This document shows positions 50,206 through 59,757 of a stretch of DNA of 64,000 nucleotides, piece after piece. Numbering within the stretch: position 1 is the stretch's first letter; each line of letters begins with the position of its first letter. Origin of the DNA: Flammeovirga sp. EKP202. GTDB lineage: Bacteria; Bacteroidota; Bacteroidia; Cytophagales; Flammeovirgaceae. The notes under the pieces were generated by a model. That model saw only the letters and a program-made list of their open reading frames with translations. It had not been told where the DNA came from and did no database searches. Position numbers and translations under genes: made by a program. Location of the stretch: positions 62,001 to 126,000 of the forward strand of contig NZ_JACVVP010000004.1 in NCBI RefSeq assembly GCF_014534745.1, in the 5' to 3' direction.

Positions 50206-51555
50206 ATGAATCAACGTACTTACACCTTAATAGGAATTTTATTCCTTTTTGCATCATCTCTATTCGCACAAGACGATGCTGTACCGGTCGATAAAATCAT
50301 AGCCAAAGTAGATAATAACATTATTTTATTGTCTGAAGTTGAAGCGGGCTATCAACAAATGCTTGCTAATGGACAATATCCTCAAGATAAAAAAGAAGCA
50401 AAATGTGATATCCTAAAGGGATTGATCGTGAATAAAATCATGTATGCAAAGGCTCAAATTGACTCCATTGAAGTGGATGATGCAAGAGTGGCGGACGAAT
50501 TAGAAAGACGTATGCAGTATTTTATTCTTCAAGCTGGTTCTCAAGAAAAATTAGAAAAGACATTAGGTAGTTCTGTTAACGACTTGAGAGACGATTTGAG
50601 AGATCAAGTAAAAGAACAAATGACTGTGCAGACGATGCAACAGCAAATCATTTCTGGTGTTACGATTACTCCAAAGCAAGTGAAAAAATATTTTGAGTCT
50701 ATTCCTCAAGATAGTATTCCATTCTTATCTGCAGAAGTGAAAGTAGGTCAGATTGTGAGAGAACCTCAAGTATCAGAATCAGAGAAAGAAAAGGCGAGAC
50801 AGCAATTGTTGGATATTAAGAAAAGAATTCAAGACGGTGAAGATTTTGGTGTTTTAGCAAAGCAATATTCTCAAGATTATGGTTCAGCAAGAAAGGGTGG
50901 AGACCTTGGATGGCACGGTAGAGGTGAATTAGTACCGGAATTTGAAGAAATTGCTCTAACTGTAGAACCAAATGAAATTGCAGATCCTGTAGAGTCGGAT
51001 TTCGGTTACCACTTAATTCAGTTGTTGGAGAGAAGAGGTGGTCGTTTCAGAGCGAGACATATTTTGATCAGACCAAAGTCAAATTACCAAGACGTAAAAG
51101 ATGCGGTAGTCTTTTTGGATAGTATCCGTACTTTAATTGCCGAAACAGATACATTAGGTTTTGAAAAGGCAGTAAACCTTTATTCTGATGATCAACCTAC
51201 ACGTGCTAATGCAGGTTATTTCAAAAATAACGTGACAGGTAGTTCTTATATGGCAACAGACGAGTTAGACCCTGTAGTATTCTTTGCTATTGATACGATG
51301 AAAGTGGGTAACACTTCTAAGCCATTAAAGTACCGTACGGAAGATGGCCAAGATGCGGTTAGAATTATTTATTATTCTGATTACAAGCCTCCGCATTACG
51401 CGAACTTAAAAGATGATTATCAAAAGTTACAGCAGGCTACCTTGAATAGTCAGAAGAATGAGATCCTTGAAAAATGGATCAAGACAGCCAAAAATGATGT
51501 CTTCATTGAAATCGATCCTGAATATGAAGGGTGCGATATTCTAGAAGGTATATAA
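50206..51555 (+). CDS. surA: SurA-like peptidyl-prolyl isomerase with parvulin domains
   Basis: The 449 residues comprise a signal peptide (1-21, ending LFAQ), a SurA N-domain (VDKIIAKVDNNIILLSEVEAGY, about 27-50 onwards), a first parvulin domain (about 172-280, with YSQDYGSARKGGDLGW and FGYHLIQLLERR) and a second, less typical parvulin domain (about 280-400, beginning RARHILIRP). SurA-type foldases bring outer-membrane proteins through the periplasm. It is the second gene of a two-gene unit with a lipoprotein that resembles its N-domain, and a strong terminator follows. Confidence 0.88.
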   Translation: MNQRTYTLIGILFLFASSLFAQDDAVPVDKIIAKVDNNIILLSEVEAGYQQMLANGQYPQDKKEAKCDILKGLIVNKIMYAKAQIDSIEVDDARVADELERRMQYFILQAGSQEKLEKTLGSSVNDLRDDLRDQVKEQMTVQTMQQQIISGVTITPKQVKKYFESIPQDSIPFLSAEVKVGQIVREPQVSESEKEKARQQLLDIKKRIQDGEDFGVLAKQYSQDYGSARKGGDLGWHGRGELVPEFEEIALTVEPNEIADPVESDFGYHLIQLLERRGGRFRARHILIRPKSNYQDVKDAVVFLDSIRTLIAETDTLGFEKAVNLYSDDQPTRANAGYFKNNVTGSSYMATDELDPVVFFAIDTMKVGNTSKPLKYRTEDGQDAVRIIYYSDYKPPHYANLKDDYQKLQQATLNSQKNEILEKWIKTAKNDVFIEIDPEYEGCDILEGI

Positions 51556-51579
51556 AACAAGATATAGAATCTTACAATG

Positions 51580-51616
51580 AGAGGTATAATAATGGTAACT
51601 ATTATACCTCTTTTTT
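51580..51616 (+). terminator. Rho-independent terminator after surA
   Basis: AGAGGTATAATA (51580-51591) pairs with TATTATACCTCT (51600-51611) and is followed by Ts. Confidence 0.9.
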
Positions 51617-51633
51617 GTGGGTTTTACTTTTAA

Positions 51634-51744
51634 AACTTTGAAGTTGTGGATGAGTTTAAAGAAAAAGAGACAGGATCTATATCTTTGATAGAAGGAGAGG
51701 AGACTTTTCATGGAATCTTTTTAGCTCCTTACATTTTTGATTGA
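51634..51744 (+). other. Short coding-like frame in the gap before the MoxR gene, possible remnant
   Basis: An open frame of about 36 codons (with VDEFKEKETG, then GEETFHGIFLAPYIFD) lies between the surA terminator and the MoxR gene. Its amino-acid makeup is more protein-like than that of other intergenic frames, but there is no good start codon and no recognised family. The rest of the 314-base gap has nothing I can assign. Confidence 0.25.
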
Positions 51745-51930
51745 ATGCTCTTTTCTTTAGAATACATATTATTTTTGTTGTTATACTTCTAAATTCTCTC
51801 TTGATTTATTCCTCAAAAAAAACTAATTTCAATTGTCCTAAAATATAGGATGAATTGATAAGTGAATACTTCATTGATTTTTTACTTTGCTTTTAGCAAG
51901 CAATTAAGTCGCTAGAATAACAATTAAAAC

Positions 51931-52905
51931 ATGACGTCAAAAATCACTTTTGGATCTGATAAAGAAGCAGCAGATGCATTACATAAAAAATATAATCAAT
52001 TAAAAGAGGAAATTGGAAAGGTTGTCATTGGACAGGAAGATACCGTACATTTTGTATTGACGGCGATTTTTAGTCAAGGGCATGCACTATTACAAGGTGT
52101 GCCGGGTCTAGCCAAAACCCTTTTGATTAATACAGTTGCTCAAGCCTTGGATTTGGATTTCAGTAGGATTCAATTTACTCCAGATTTGATGCCGTCAGAT
52201 ATTTTAGGAGCGGAAACTATGGATCAAGATAGGAAATTTAAATTCGTAAAAGGTCCTATTTTCTCTAATATTATTCTAGCGGATGAGATCAACCGTACTC
52301 CTCCAAAAACACAATCGGCGCTTTTGGAAGCGATGCAGGAATATAAGGTAACAATTGCCAATCAAGAATTTCAATTAGAGAAACCTTTCTTCGTATTAGC
52401 TACGCAAAACCCTATTGAGCAAGAAGGTACATATCCATTGCCAGAAGCACAATTAGACCGTTTTATGTTCAATATCATTTTGGATTACCCGTCATACGCA
52501 GATGAGGTAAATGTTGTGAAAACGACAACCAATGATGAAAAGAAGGTGGTTGAAAGAGTGATGGGAGCAGAAGAAATTTTATACTTCCAGCATTTGATTC
52601 GTAGAGTACCAATAGCAGATAATGTAGTGGAATATGCTGTGAAATTGGTACACAAGACACGCCCTAATTCAGAGTTAGCAGATGATTATACCAACAAGTT
52701 TGTAGATTGGGGAGCAGGACCTAGGGCATCACAGTACTTAGTAATTGCAGCAAAGTGTCACGCTATCTTATCTGGTAAATATTCTCCAGACATTGAAGAC
52801 ATAAAAGCTGTGGCTGTAAGTGTACTAAGGCACAGAGTAGTAAGGAACTTCAAAGCAGAAGCAGAAGGGATTACAATAGTAGATATTATTAAAAAACTTT
52901 TATAA
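51931..52905 (+). CDS. MoxR family AAA+ ATPase
   Basis: The 324 residues show the MoxR pattern: Walker A GVPGLAKT (56-63), DLMPSDILGAE (89-99), Walker B ILADEINRTPPKTQSALLEAMQE (about 114-136), sensor 1 ATQNPIEQEGTYPLPEAQLDRF and a C-terminal lid. MoxR proteins act with a von Willebrand-factor-domain partner to insert cofactors or handle stress. They are usually followed by a DUF58 gene and bat genes, but here an unrelated gene follows and a terminator ends the transcript, so it stands alone. Confidence 0.9.
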   Translation: MTSKITFGSDKEAADALHKKYNQLKEEIGKVVIGQEDTVHFVLTAIFSQGHALLQGVPGLAKTLLINTVAQALDLDFSRIQFTPDLMPSDILGAETMDQDRKFKFVKGPIFSNIILADEINRTPPKTQSALLEAMQEYKVTIANQEFQLEKPFFVLATQNPIEQEGTYPLPEAQLDRFMFNIILDYPSYADEVNVVKTTTNDEKKVVERVMGAEEILYFQHLIRRVPIADNVVEYAVKLVHKTRPNSELADDYTNKFVDWGAGPRASQYLVIAAKCHAILSGKYSPDIEDIKAVAVSVLRHRVVRNFKAEAEGITIVDIIKKLL

Positions 52906-52914
52906 GTTTACAGA

Positions 52915-52952
52915 AAGGCCAAATACACCTAATTATTTGGTCTTCTTTTTTC
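52915..52952 (+). terminator. Rho-independent terminator after the MoxR gene
   Basis: AAGGCCAAATA (52915-52925) pairs with TATTTGGTCTT (52934-52944), with one G-T pair, and a T-rich tail follows. Confidence 0.7.
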
Positions 52953-52992
52953 TTTAAAAATACCAAAACAAAATAAACTTTAAATAATCTTC

Positions 52993-53781
52993 ATGAACCG
53001 TACATTAAAACACACAATTCTATTTTTATCTAGTTTTTTGATAATACACCTAGCATCCGCTCAGAAAAAGAAAAGTTATACAGATAAAGCACAAGGAGTT
53101 TCATTTGATATGGTCTTTGTAAAAGGAGGCACTTTTAAAATGGGCGATAAGAAAGGGGATTTATTATTAGATAATGGAGTAAACCCTTCTATTCCTGTTC
53201 ATGAAGTTTCTGTTGATGGATTTTTTGTAGGGAAACATGAAGTTACTCAATCGCTCTGGGAGGCAGTGATGGGAGAAAACCCAAGTGAACTGAAAATGGG
53301 AAATCACCCCGTTGAGATGGTTTCTTGGAATGATTGTCAAGAGTTTCTTAAGAAATTAAATACATTGACAGGAGAGAACTACCGTTTGCTTACGGAAGCA
53401 GAATGGGAGTATGTGACGAGAGGAGGAAAGAAGATGGCTAGTACTGATGCAGCTTCTCAAAATATACCTATGAGAGCATGGATTTCTTCTAATACAGATG
53501 ACCACCAACATCAAGAAGTAGGCACAAAAGCAGCCAATGAATTGGGGATTTATGACCTTCAAGGAAATGTTTGGGAGTGGGTCAATGATTGGTATAGTGA
53601 AACTTCTTACAAACAGTCTACTCATTCGAACCCTCAGGGCATTCAAAATGGTACAACAAAAGTATACAGAGGAGGCTCATTTATGAGTGAGGCACTTTTC
53701 TGTAGACCTGCCTACCGTAATTTCGACAAGCCAGATGTGAAAATGAATTTCTTGGGCTTAAGAATCGCAAGATCACTTTAA
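52993..53781 (+). CDS. Secreted formylglycine-generating-enzyme-fold (SUMF1) protein
   Basis: A signal peptide (1-23) precedes a SUMF1/FGE-sulfatase domain: FVKGGTFKMGD (37-47), HEVTQSLWEAVMG, NHPVEMVSWNDCQEF, YRLLTEAEWEYVTRGG, LQGNVWEWVNDWY and VYRGGSF. True formylglycine-generating enzymes use two active-site cysteines near the end; here one cysteine is present (FCRPAYRN) while the second position reads LGLRIA. It is therefore probably not a sulfatase activator. In Bacteroidota the same fold also serves in gliding and secretion proteins and other structural roles. The end overlaps the convergent next gene by four bases. Confidence 0.8.
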   Translation: MNRTLKHTILFLSSFLIIHLASAQKKKSYTDKAQGVSFDMVFVKGGTFKMGDKKGDLLLDNGVNPSIPVHEVSVDGFFVGKHEVTQSLWEAVMGENPSELKMGNHPVEMVSWNDCQEFLKKLNTLTGENYRLLTEAEWEYVTRGGKKMASTDAASQNIPMRAWISSNTDDHQHQEVGTKAANELGIYDLQGNVWEWVNDWYSETSYKQSTHSNPQGIQNGTTKVYRGGSFMSEALFCRPAYRNFDKPDVKMNFLGLRIARSL

Positions 53782-54173
53782 TCGTTTTTCTGAAGTTCTT
53801 TCTTTTTATTCCTTGCAATAAATAGGAAACCTAAAGGAGCAAATATCAACGTAGGAATTGTTGAAAGCTCTGGGTTCGGAGTTCCTTTAAAAGAATGAAC
53901 GGTATAAGTAGCGAGGATTGCGATAGTGGAGGGAATCAAAACCCCTTTTAAAAATTCACCCTTCGAGGTGTACCTTTCACAAAGTGCCGATACATATCCA
54001 CCAAATAGGAATGTATAGGCACTTTGTTTTAATGCGGCAGTGGTAGCCAAAGGAACGGATTGAGCATCATAATAATTAATGCCGAACACTAAAACACCCA
54101 AAAAGAGCGCTCCAGCTAAACCATACCTTATACTTATGTATGTTTTTATATAATGCTTTATCGATTCAATCAT
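53778..54173 (-). CDS. Small multi-pass membrane protein, unknown
   Basis: A 131-residue protein with four hydrophobic segments (about 18-34, 45-62, 76-93 and 105-121), short loops and a lysine-rich tail (RNKKKELQKND). I do not recognise it. It overlaps the end of the convergent SUMF1-fold gene by four bases and is divergent from the transporter gene on its other side. Confidence 0.55.
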   Translation of the reverse strand: MIESIKHYIKTYISIRYGLAGALFLGVLVFGINYYDAQSVPLATTAALKQSAYTFLFGGYVSALCERYTSKGEFLKGVLIPSTIAILATYTVHSFKGTPNPELSTIPTLIFAPLGFLFIARNKKKELQKND

Positions 54174-54276
54174 CTCTAGACTTCAATTTTATTTTTTAAC
54201 TTGGAGTTTTAAACTCTACTTAAACCATAGCTAATTTAACAATTAGTGATTTAAACCATAATAAACAAACGAGACT

Positions 54277-55758
54277 ATGAAAGAAAATGTTGAACAATTC
54301 AGTAGTAAATGGGGTGTCATTTTAGCTTCATTAGGAATGGCTATTGGAGCAGGAAACTTATGGCGGTTTCCACGTTTGGCAGGGCAGTATGGAGGAACAT
54401 TTATCATCTTATGGTTTATTTTCTTATTTATATGGTCAATACCCATTCTACTTTCAGAATTTTCAATAGGAAAAAAGTTTAAGCAAGGAGTAATCGCTTC
54501 TTTTGCTCAAGCAGCCGGAAAGAAGTATACTTGGATGGGCTTTTTCATCACGATATGTACATTAGGAATCACCTTTTATTACTCCGTTGTAACAGCATGG
54601 GGATTAAGATACGTTGGGCTATCCACAACTTTATTGGATAATGCAACAGCACTTGAAAATCTTAATCAAAGCTTTTTAGATCAATATTGGCAAGATGTGG
54701 CCAACGGAAGTGTATTAACAGTTTTACTTCATATTGGAGTGGTTTTGTTTGCCGTTTTTATGTTGTATAAAGGAATACAGCAAGGTTTAGAGAGAGTCAA
54801 TAAAATACTGATACCATCTTTACTCTTTTTGATGTTGTTAGTTTCCGCAGTGGCATTATCAACTGAAAATGGGCCTAAAGGATTACAATATATGTTTCAT
54901 ATTGATCCAGCTTTATTTTTTAATTCTAAAGTCTGGATTGAGGCCGTTACACAATCGGCTTGGAGTACAGGTGCCGGTTGGGGGTTAATGTTGACCATTG
55001 CTTCTTATTCAAGGGAAAAAGAGGATGTGACTTTTAATATTCTGGTCAGTGGAATTGGGAATAACATCGCATCACTAATCGCAGGAATAGCCATTTTGCC
55101 TGCTGTATTTGCTATTGCTTCTGATGATGCACAGGCCATAGCTTATCTCCAATCAGGAAATACCGCTCTTACATTTACCATTATCCCATTATTATTTGCC
55201 AAGATACCTTATGGAGAATTTTTAGGTGTGATTTTCTTTGTTGCTTTTACAATGGCTGCCTTTAGTTCATTGATAAGTATGATAGAACTTTGTATCAAAA
55301 CATTTACGGATTTAGAGTTTAAAAGAACAAAAGCGAGTATTATCACAGCGGTTTTATGTATTGCATTGGGGATGCCTTCGGCAATCTCTTTGGACTTTTT
55401 CTCCAATCAGGATTGGGTATGGGGCCTTGGACTTTTGATCTCAGGTCTATTTATCAACTTTGCAGTACAAAAAAATGGCATCAAGAAATTCAAAGAAGAT
55501 TATATTGATGAAGATTCGAGCATTATTATTCCAACTGTCTTATACCAATTTGCCATGTATCTTAATATAGGAATTGGCGTATTTCTAGTTTGGTGGTGGA
55601 TGTCGCAAGGTTACAGTGAAGCACCTTGGTTTACAGAAGAAGGGACATGGAATTTCTTTGACGTTTATTCCAATGCAACGATCGTAACACAGTGGGGGAT
55701 TTTAATTTTAGTCGGGTTGATTTTTAATAATTGGTTGTATAGAAAATTCGTGAAGTAA
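54277..55758 (+). CDS. Sodium-dependent neurotransmitter:sodium symporter (NSS) family transporter
   Basis: The 493 residues contain about 12 membrane helices. The family hallmarks are at the N-terminus: WGVILASLGMAIGAGNLWRFPRLAGQYGG, covering the unwound part of helix 1 and its sodium site (residues 10-38). Bacterial NSS members couple sodium influx to uptake of amino acids, as LeuT and TnaT do. The substrate is not determinable. Sodium coupling suits a marine organism. It is monocistronic; no terminator is obvious before ispE, 67 bases downstream. Confidence 0.92.
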   Translation: MKENVEQFSSKWGVILASLGMAIGAGNLWRFPRLAGQYGGTFIILWFIFLFIWSIPILLSEFSIGKKFKQGVIASFAQAAGKKYTWMGFFITICTLGITFYYSVVTAWGLRYVGLSTTLLDNATALENLNQSFLDQYWQDVANGSVLTVLLHIGVVLFAVFMLYKGIQQGLERVNKILIPSLLFLMLLVSAVALSTENGPKGLQYMFHIDPALFFNSKVWIEAVTQSAWSTGAGWGLMLTIASYSREKEDVTFNILVSGIGNNIASLIAGIAILPAVFAIASDDAQAIAYLQSGNTALTFTIIPLLFAKIPYGEFLGVIFFVAFTMAAFSSLISMIELCIKTFTDLEFKRTKASIITAVLCIALGMPSAISLDFFSNQDWVWGLGLLISGLFINFAVQKNGIKKFKEDYIDEDSSIIIPTVLYQFAMYLNIGIGVFLVWWWMSQGYSEAPWFTEEGTWNFFDVYSNATIVTQWGILILVGLIFNNWLYRKFVK

Positions 55759-55825
55759 GGTACAGATTGTCATTTCAATTCGTAACTTCGTTGTTCCAAG
55801 TAAAACTACAACGTCAAATTGAATA

Positions 55826-56635
55826 ATGATTTCCTTTCCAAACGCTAAAATTAATATTGGTTTAGCCATAACAAGCAAACGAGAAGATGGGTATCATGAT
55901 ATAGCATCATGTTTTTACCCAATTGGATGGACTGATATTTTAGAAATTGTTCCAAGCGAAGAATTATCTTTTTCGAGTACGGGTATTGATATACCCGGGG
56001 ATGCGAATGGTAATTTATGCTTGAAAGCCTATCATTTATTGAAGAGTGATTTTGATATTTCTCCCGTTACTATCCATTTACACAAGGTGATACCGATCGG
56101 AGCAGGACTGGGTGGCGGTTCAGCTGATGGTGCTTATGCCTTAAAGATGCTGAATGAAATCTTTGAGTTAAATCTGTCTACAGAAAAGCTTGAGGAATAC
56201 GCATTGGAATTGGGAAGTGATTGCCCGTTTTTTATTACTAACAATCCATTGTGGGTGACAGGAAGAGGAGAAGTATTTTCTAAGATAGAATTATCCCTCG
56301 CAGGCAAGTGGATTATGATGGTCAACCCTAATATTCATATCTCAACAAAGGAAGCATACTCAGGAGTAGTTCCTATGGAATTAGAGGCGGATTTGAAGCA
56401 AATTGTAGAGGATGATATTTCAATATGGAAGGAAAAAGTAAATAATGATTTCGAGCAAGGAATTTTCAAGAATCATCCTCAAATAAAAGAGATCAAAGAA
56501 CATTTGTACAAAGAAGGAGCAGTGTATGCGAGTATGACAGGATCAGGTTCTACACTTTTTGGAATTTTTGAAACTAAACCCGTTGAAACTCTTTTTTCAG
56601 CTTTTACTACATGGGTTGGAAAGTTAGATTCATAA
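55826..56635 (+). CDS. ispE: 4-diphosphocytidyl-2-C-methylerythritol kinase
   Basis: The 269 residues are a GHMP kinase: FPNAKINIGLAITSKREDGYHDI (residues 4-26), the ATP loop PIGAGLGGGSADGAYALK (about 90-107) and the C-terminal MTGSGSTLFGIF (about 239-250). IspE phosphorylates CDP-methylerythritol in the MEP route to isoprenoids. The gene stands alone, followed by a strong terminator. Confidence 0.95.
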   Translation: MISFPNAKINIGLAITSKREDGYHDIASCFYPIGWTDILEIVPSEELSFSSTGIDIPGDANGNLCLKAYHLLKSDFDISPVTIHLHKVIPIGAGLGGGSADGAYALKMLNEIFELNLSTEKLEEYALELGSDCPFFITNNPLWVTGRGEVFSKIELSLAGKWIMMVNPNIHISTKEAYSGVVPMELEADLKQIVEDDISIWKEKVNNDFEQGIFKNHPQIKEIKEHLYKEGAVYASMTGSGSTLFGIFETKPVETLFSAFTTWVGKLDS

Positions 56636-56658
56636 AGGTAAAATATAGTAATTTAATG

Positions 56659-56697
56659 AAAGGTTACGAATTGGCGAAAATTCGTAGCCTTTTTTTG
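56659..56697 (+). terminator. Rho-independent terminator after ispE
   Basis: AAAGGTTACGAATT (56659-56672) pairs with AATTCGTAGCCTTT (56679-56692), with one G-T pair, and seven Ts follow. Confidence 0.88.
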
Positions 56698-56906
56698 TTC
56701 GTTTACATTAGTTTGAAAAGATGACTTTTGTTTCCTTTAAAAGGAAACATTTTACAAATACAAGTGTCTGACTGACTATTAAATCTTATTTACAGGTTTG
56801 TATAACTCTATTATTCAGTTGTTTGTGAAATAAAAGTACGTTGCATAAACAGAGCTGTTTCACTTGTTTAGATTTATTCAAAATAAGGTTCTGCTGACCA
56901 TGATTA

Positions 56907-56937
56907 TTGTATCTGTTTTAGTTGAGGTATAATTTTG
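56907..56937 (+). promoter_or_regulatory. Bacteroidota-type promoter for the succinate dehydrogenase operon
   Basis: TTG (56907-56909), a 20-base spacer and TAATTTTG (56930-56937) match the -33/-7 consensus. Transcription would start about 50 bases before sdhC. The remaining part of the 297-base gap after the ispE terminator holds nothing else I can identify. Confidence 0.62.
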
Positions 56938-56994
56938 CAACGAAATAAATTAGAGAACTATCTCACCACAATATTTATCTAAACGTTAATTTTT

Positions 56995-57672
56995 ATGAGT
57001 TGGCAGAAATCGTTGAGTAGTACAATCGGGAGAAAGATTATGATGTCTCTCTCAGGTATTTTACTCATCTTATTCTTAGCCGGACACGTGTCTGGTAACA
57101 TGACGTTATTAATGGGAAAAGCTGATGCTTTTAACATGTACGCTCACTTTATGTCTACTAACCCTTTAGTACAAGTAGTAGCGAACGTTTTTAAATTATT
57201 CTTCTTAGCTCACATTGTGTATGCGATTATTTTAACAGCACAAAACAAAAAAGCTAGAGGCGGACAAGCTTACAAAGTAACAAACAAAGACGGTTCTCAA
57301 GTATCTAAATACATGGGAGTGTTAGGATCTGTAATCGCAGTATTCTTAGTTGTTCACTTAGCACAGTATTGGGCAGTAATGCACGAATTAAGAGGTGAAA
57401 TTTCAACTACAACTATCGATGGTGTAGAAATGAAAGATCTTTATTCTGTAGTAGCAGTATCTTATGCTAATCCAATGATTGTTGCGGCTTACGTTATTTC
57501 TATGTTTGTATTGGCATTCCACTTATGGCATGGCTTTGCAAGTGCTTTCCAAACATTAGGATTAAATAATAAGAGATACACTCCAATTATCGCTTTCTTA
57601 GGTAAAGCATATTCTATTATCGTTCCAGTATTATTTGGAGCAATTCCAGTTGTAATGTTTTTGAACAGTTAG
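56995..57672 (+). CDS. sdhC: Succinate dehydrogenase/fumarate reductase cytochrome b subunit (B-type)
   Basis: A 225-residue membrane anchor with five helices, as in the di-heme B-type enzymes. Histidine-containing helices are at about GHVSGNMTLL (25-34), AHFMS (44-48), FFLAHIVYAI, VVHLAQYWAV and FHLWHGFASAFQ (about 175-186), supplying heme ligands. The subunit passes electrons between the iron-sulfur protein and quinone. First gene of sdhCAB; a 67-base gap precedes sdhA. Confidence 0.92.
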   Translation: MSWQKSLSSTIGRKIMMSLSGILLILFLAGHVSGNMTLLMGKADAFNMYAHFMSTNPLVQVVANVFKLFFLAHIVYAIILTAQNKKARGGQAYKVTNKDGSQVSKYMGVLGSVIAVFLVVHLAQYWAVMHELRGEISTTTIDGVEMKDLYSVVAVSYANPMIVAAYVISMFVLAFHLWHGFASAFQTLGLNNKRYTPIIAFLGKAYSIIVPVLFGAIPVVMFLNS

Positions 57673-57739
57673 TAAAACAACTTTTCAAAACAAAACATTA
57701 CAGAGTTATTAATCAATAACATTAAAACTATAGAATAGA

Positions 57740-59668
57740 ATGTCATTAGAATCAAAAATCCCTGCAGGCCCATTAGCCGAGAAGTGGGAAAAACATAAAT
57801 TCAACGTAAAACTTGTTAACCCTGCAAACAAGAGAAAGTTTAACATCATTGTTGTAGGTACAGGTTTAGCAGGAGCATCAGCTGCTGCAACTTTAGCAGA
57901 ATTAGGATACAATGTAGACGCGTTCTGTTTCCAAGATTCACCTCGTCGTGCTCACTCTATTGCAGCACAAGGTGGTATCAACGCCGCTAAAAACTATCAA
58001 AATGACGGTGACTCAGTTTTCCGTTTATTCTACGATACAATTAAAGGTGGTGACTATAGATCACGTGAAGCAAACGTTCACCGTTTAGCGGAAGTATCTA
58101 CAGAAATTATTGACCAATGTGTAGCTCAAGGTGTACCATTCGCTCGTGATTACGGTGGGTTATTGGATAACCGTTCATTTGGTGGTGCTCAAGTATCCCG
58201 TACGTTCTACGCTCGTGGTCAAACTGGACAACAATTACTATTAGGTGCATACTCAGCGTTAACTAAAATGGTGAACACTGGTAAAGTGAAAATGCACACA
58301 CGTAAAGAAATGCTTGACGTAGTAACTATCGATGGTGCTGCTAAAGGTATTGTAACTCGTGATTTAGTAACTGGTAAAGTGGAGTCTCACGCAGGTCACG
58401 CTGTATTGCTTTGTACTGGTGGTTACGGTAACGTATTCTTCCTTTCTACAAACGCAATGGCTTCAAATGGTTCTGCTGCTTGGAGAGCATACAAAAAAGG
58501 AGCTAAGTTTGCTAACCCTTGTTTCACGCAAATTCACCCTACTTGTATTCCTGTACACGGTGATTACCAATCGAAATTAACGTTGATGTCAGAGTCATTA
58601 CGTAACGATGGTCGTGTTTGGGTTCCAAAAGATAAAAAACATGCGAAGATCACTGCTGCTGAAGCTGTGAAACTTCCAGAATCAGAAAGAGATTACTACT
58701 TAGAAAGAAGATATCCTTCATTCGGTAACTTAGTACCTCGTGATGTAGCATCTCGTAACGCGAAGATGGTATGTGACGAAGGAAGAGGTGTTGGTGTAAC
58801 TGGTCTTGCTGTATTCTTAGATTTCGCTGATGCAATCAAGCGTGATGGACAGAAAACAATCGAGGCGAAGTATGGTAACTTGTTTGACATGTACAAGCAA
58901 ATTACAGCTGACAATCCTTACGAAGTACCAATGATGATTTACCCTGCAGTTCACTACACAATGGGTGGTCTTTGGGTAGATTACAACTTATCAACTAACG
59001 TTCCTGGTCTTTATGCATTAGGAGAAGCTAACTTCTCTGATCACGGTGCTAACCGTTTAGGTGCATCAGCATTAATGCAAGGTTTAGCGGACGGTTACTT
59101 CGTAATCCCTTACACAATTGGTGATTACATTGCAACACTTCCATTAGGTCAGGCTGTTGATAAATCAAATCCTGCTTTTGCTGAAGCTGAAAAAGCGGCG
59201 CAAGCAAGAATCGATAAATTATTAAATATCAAGGGTAACCAAACTCCTGATGATATCCACAAGAAATTAGGCCACATCATGTGGGAATACTGTGGTATGT
59301 CACGTAACAAAGAAGGTTTGGAGAAAGCTCGTGGTATGATTCAAGAATTACGTAAAGAGTTCAACAAAGACTTGAAAGTAATCGGTGCTAATGAGGAGTT
59401 AAACATGACGCTTGAGAAAGCATTACGTTTAGAAGACTTCTTAGAATTAGGTGAGTTGATGGTAATCGACGCACACAACCGTTCAGAGTCTTGCGGTGGT
59501 CACTTCCGTGAAGAATCACAAACTGAAGAAGGTGAAGCATTACGTCAGGACGAAGAGTTCTCGTATGTTGCAGCTTGGGGTTATGAAGGAGAAGGTAAAG
59601 ATCCTTCATTAACTAAGGAAGACCTTGTATTCGAAAACGTGAAGTTAACGCAACGTTCTTACAAGTAA
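57740..59668 (+). CDS. sdhA: Succinate dehydrogenase/fumarate reductase flavoprotein subunit
   Basis: The 642 residues include the FAD site [13 protein letters not shown] (38-50), the covalent-FAD histidine H72 in [29 protein letters not shown], and the substrate region [13 protein letters not shown] near residue 260, with [10 protein letters not shown] later. It oxidises succinate to fumarate or works in reverse. Codon choice shows strong bias (for example CGT, GGT and AAC), consistent with high expression. The length is about 50-70 residues above the E. coli SdhA. Confidence 0.96.
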   Translation: MSLESKIPAGPLAEKWEKHKFNVKLVNPANKRKFNIIVVGTGLAGASAAATLAELGYNVDAFCFQDSPRRAHSIAAQGGINAAKNYQNDGDSVFRLFYDTIKGGDYRSREANVHRLAEVSTEIIDQCVAQGVPFARDYGGLLDNRSFGGAQVSRTFYARGQTGQQLLLGAYSALTKMVNTGKVKMHTRKEMLDVVTIDGAAKGIVTRDLVTGKVESHAGHAVLLCTGGYGNVFFLSTNAMASNGSAAWRAYKKGAKFANPCFTQIHPTCIPVHGDYQSKLTLMSESLRNDGRVWVPKDKKHAKITAAEAVKLPESERDYYLERRYPSFGNLVPRDVASRNAKMVCDEGRGVGVTGLAVFLDFADAIKRDGQKTIEAKYGNLFDMYKQITADNPYEVPMMIYPAVHYTMGGLWVDYNLSTNVPGLYALGEANFSDHGANRLGASALMQGLADGYFVIPYTIGDYIATLPLGQAVDKSNPAFAEAEKAAQARIDKLLNIKGNQTPDDIHKKLGHIMWEYCGMSRNKEGLEKARGMIQELRKEFNKDLKVIGANEELNMTLEKALRLEDFLELGELMVIDAHNRSESCGGHFREESQTEEGEALRQDEEFSYVAAWGYEGEGKDPSLTKEDLVFENVKLTQRSYK

Positions 59669-59757
59669 TTTATCGAAGAGTTGGGGCGACTCAACTCTTC
59701 CTCAAACAAAATCAACAAACAGGTTGTTAGCAAACTAACACCTACAATTTGAAGATC

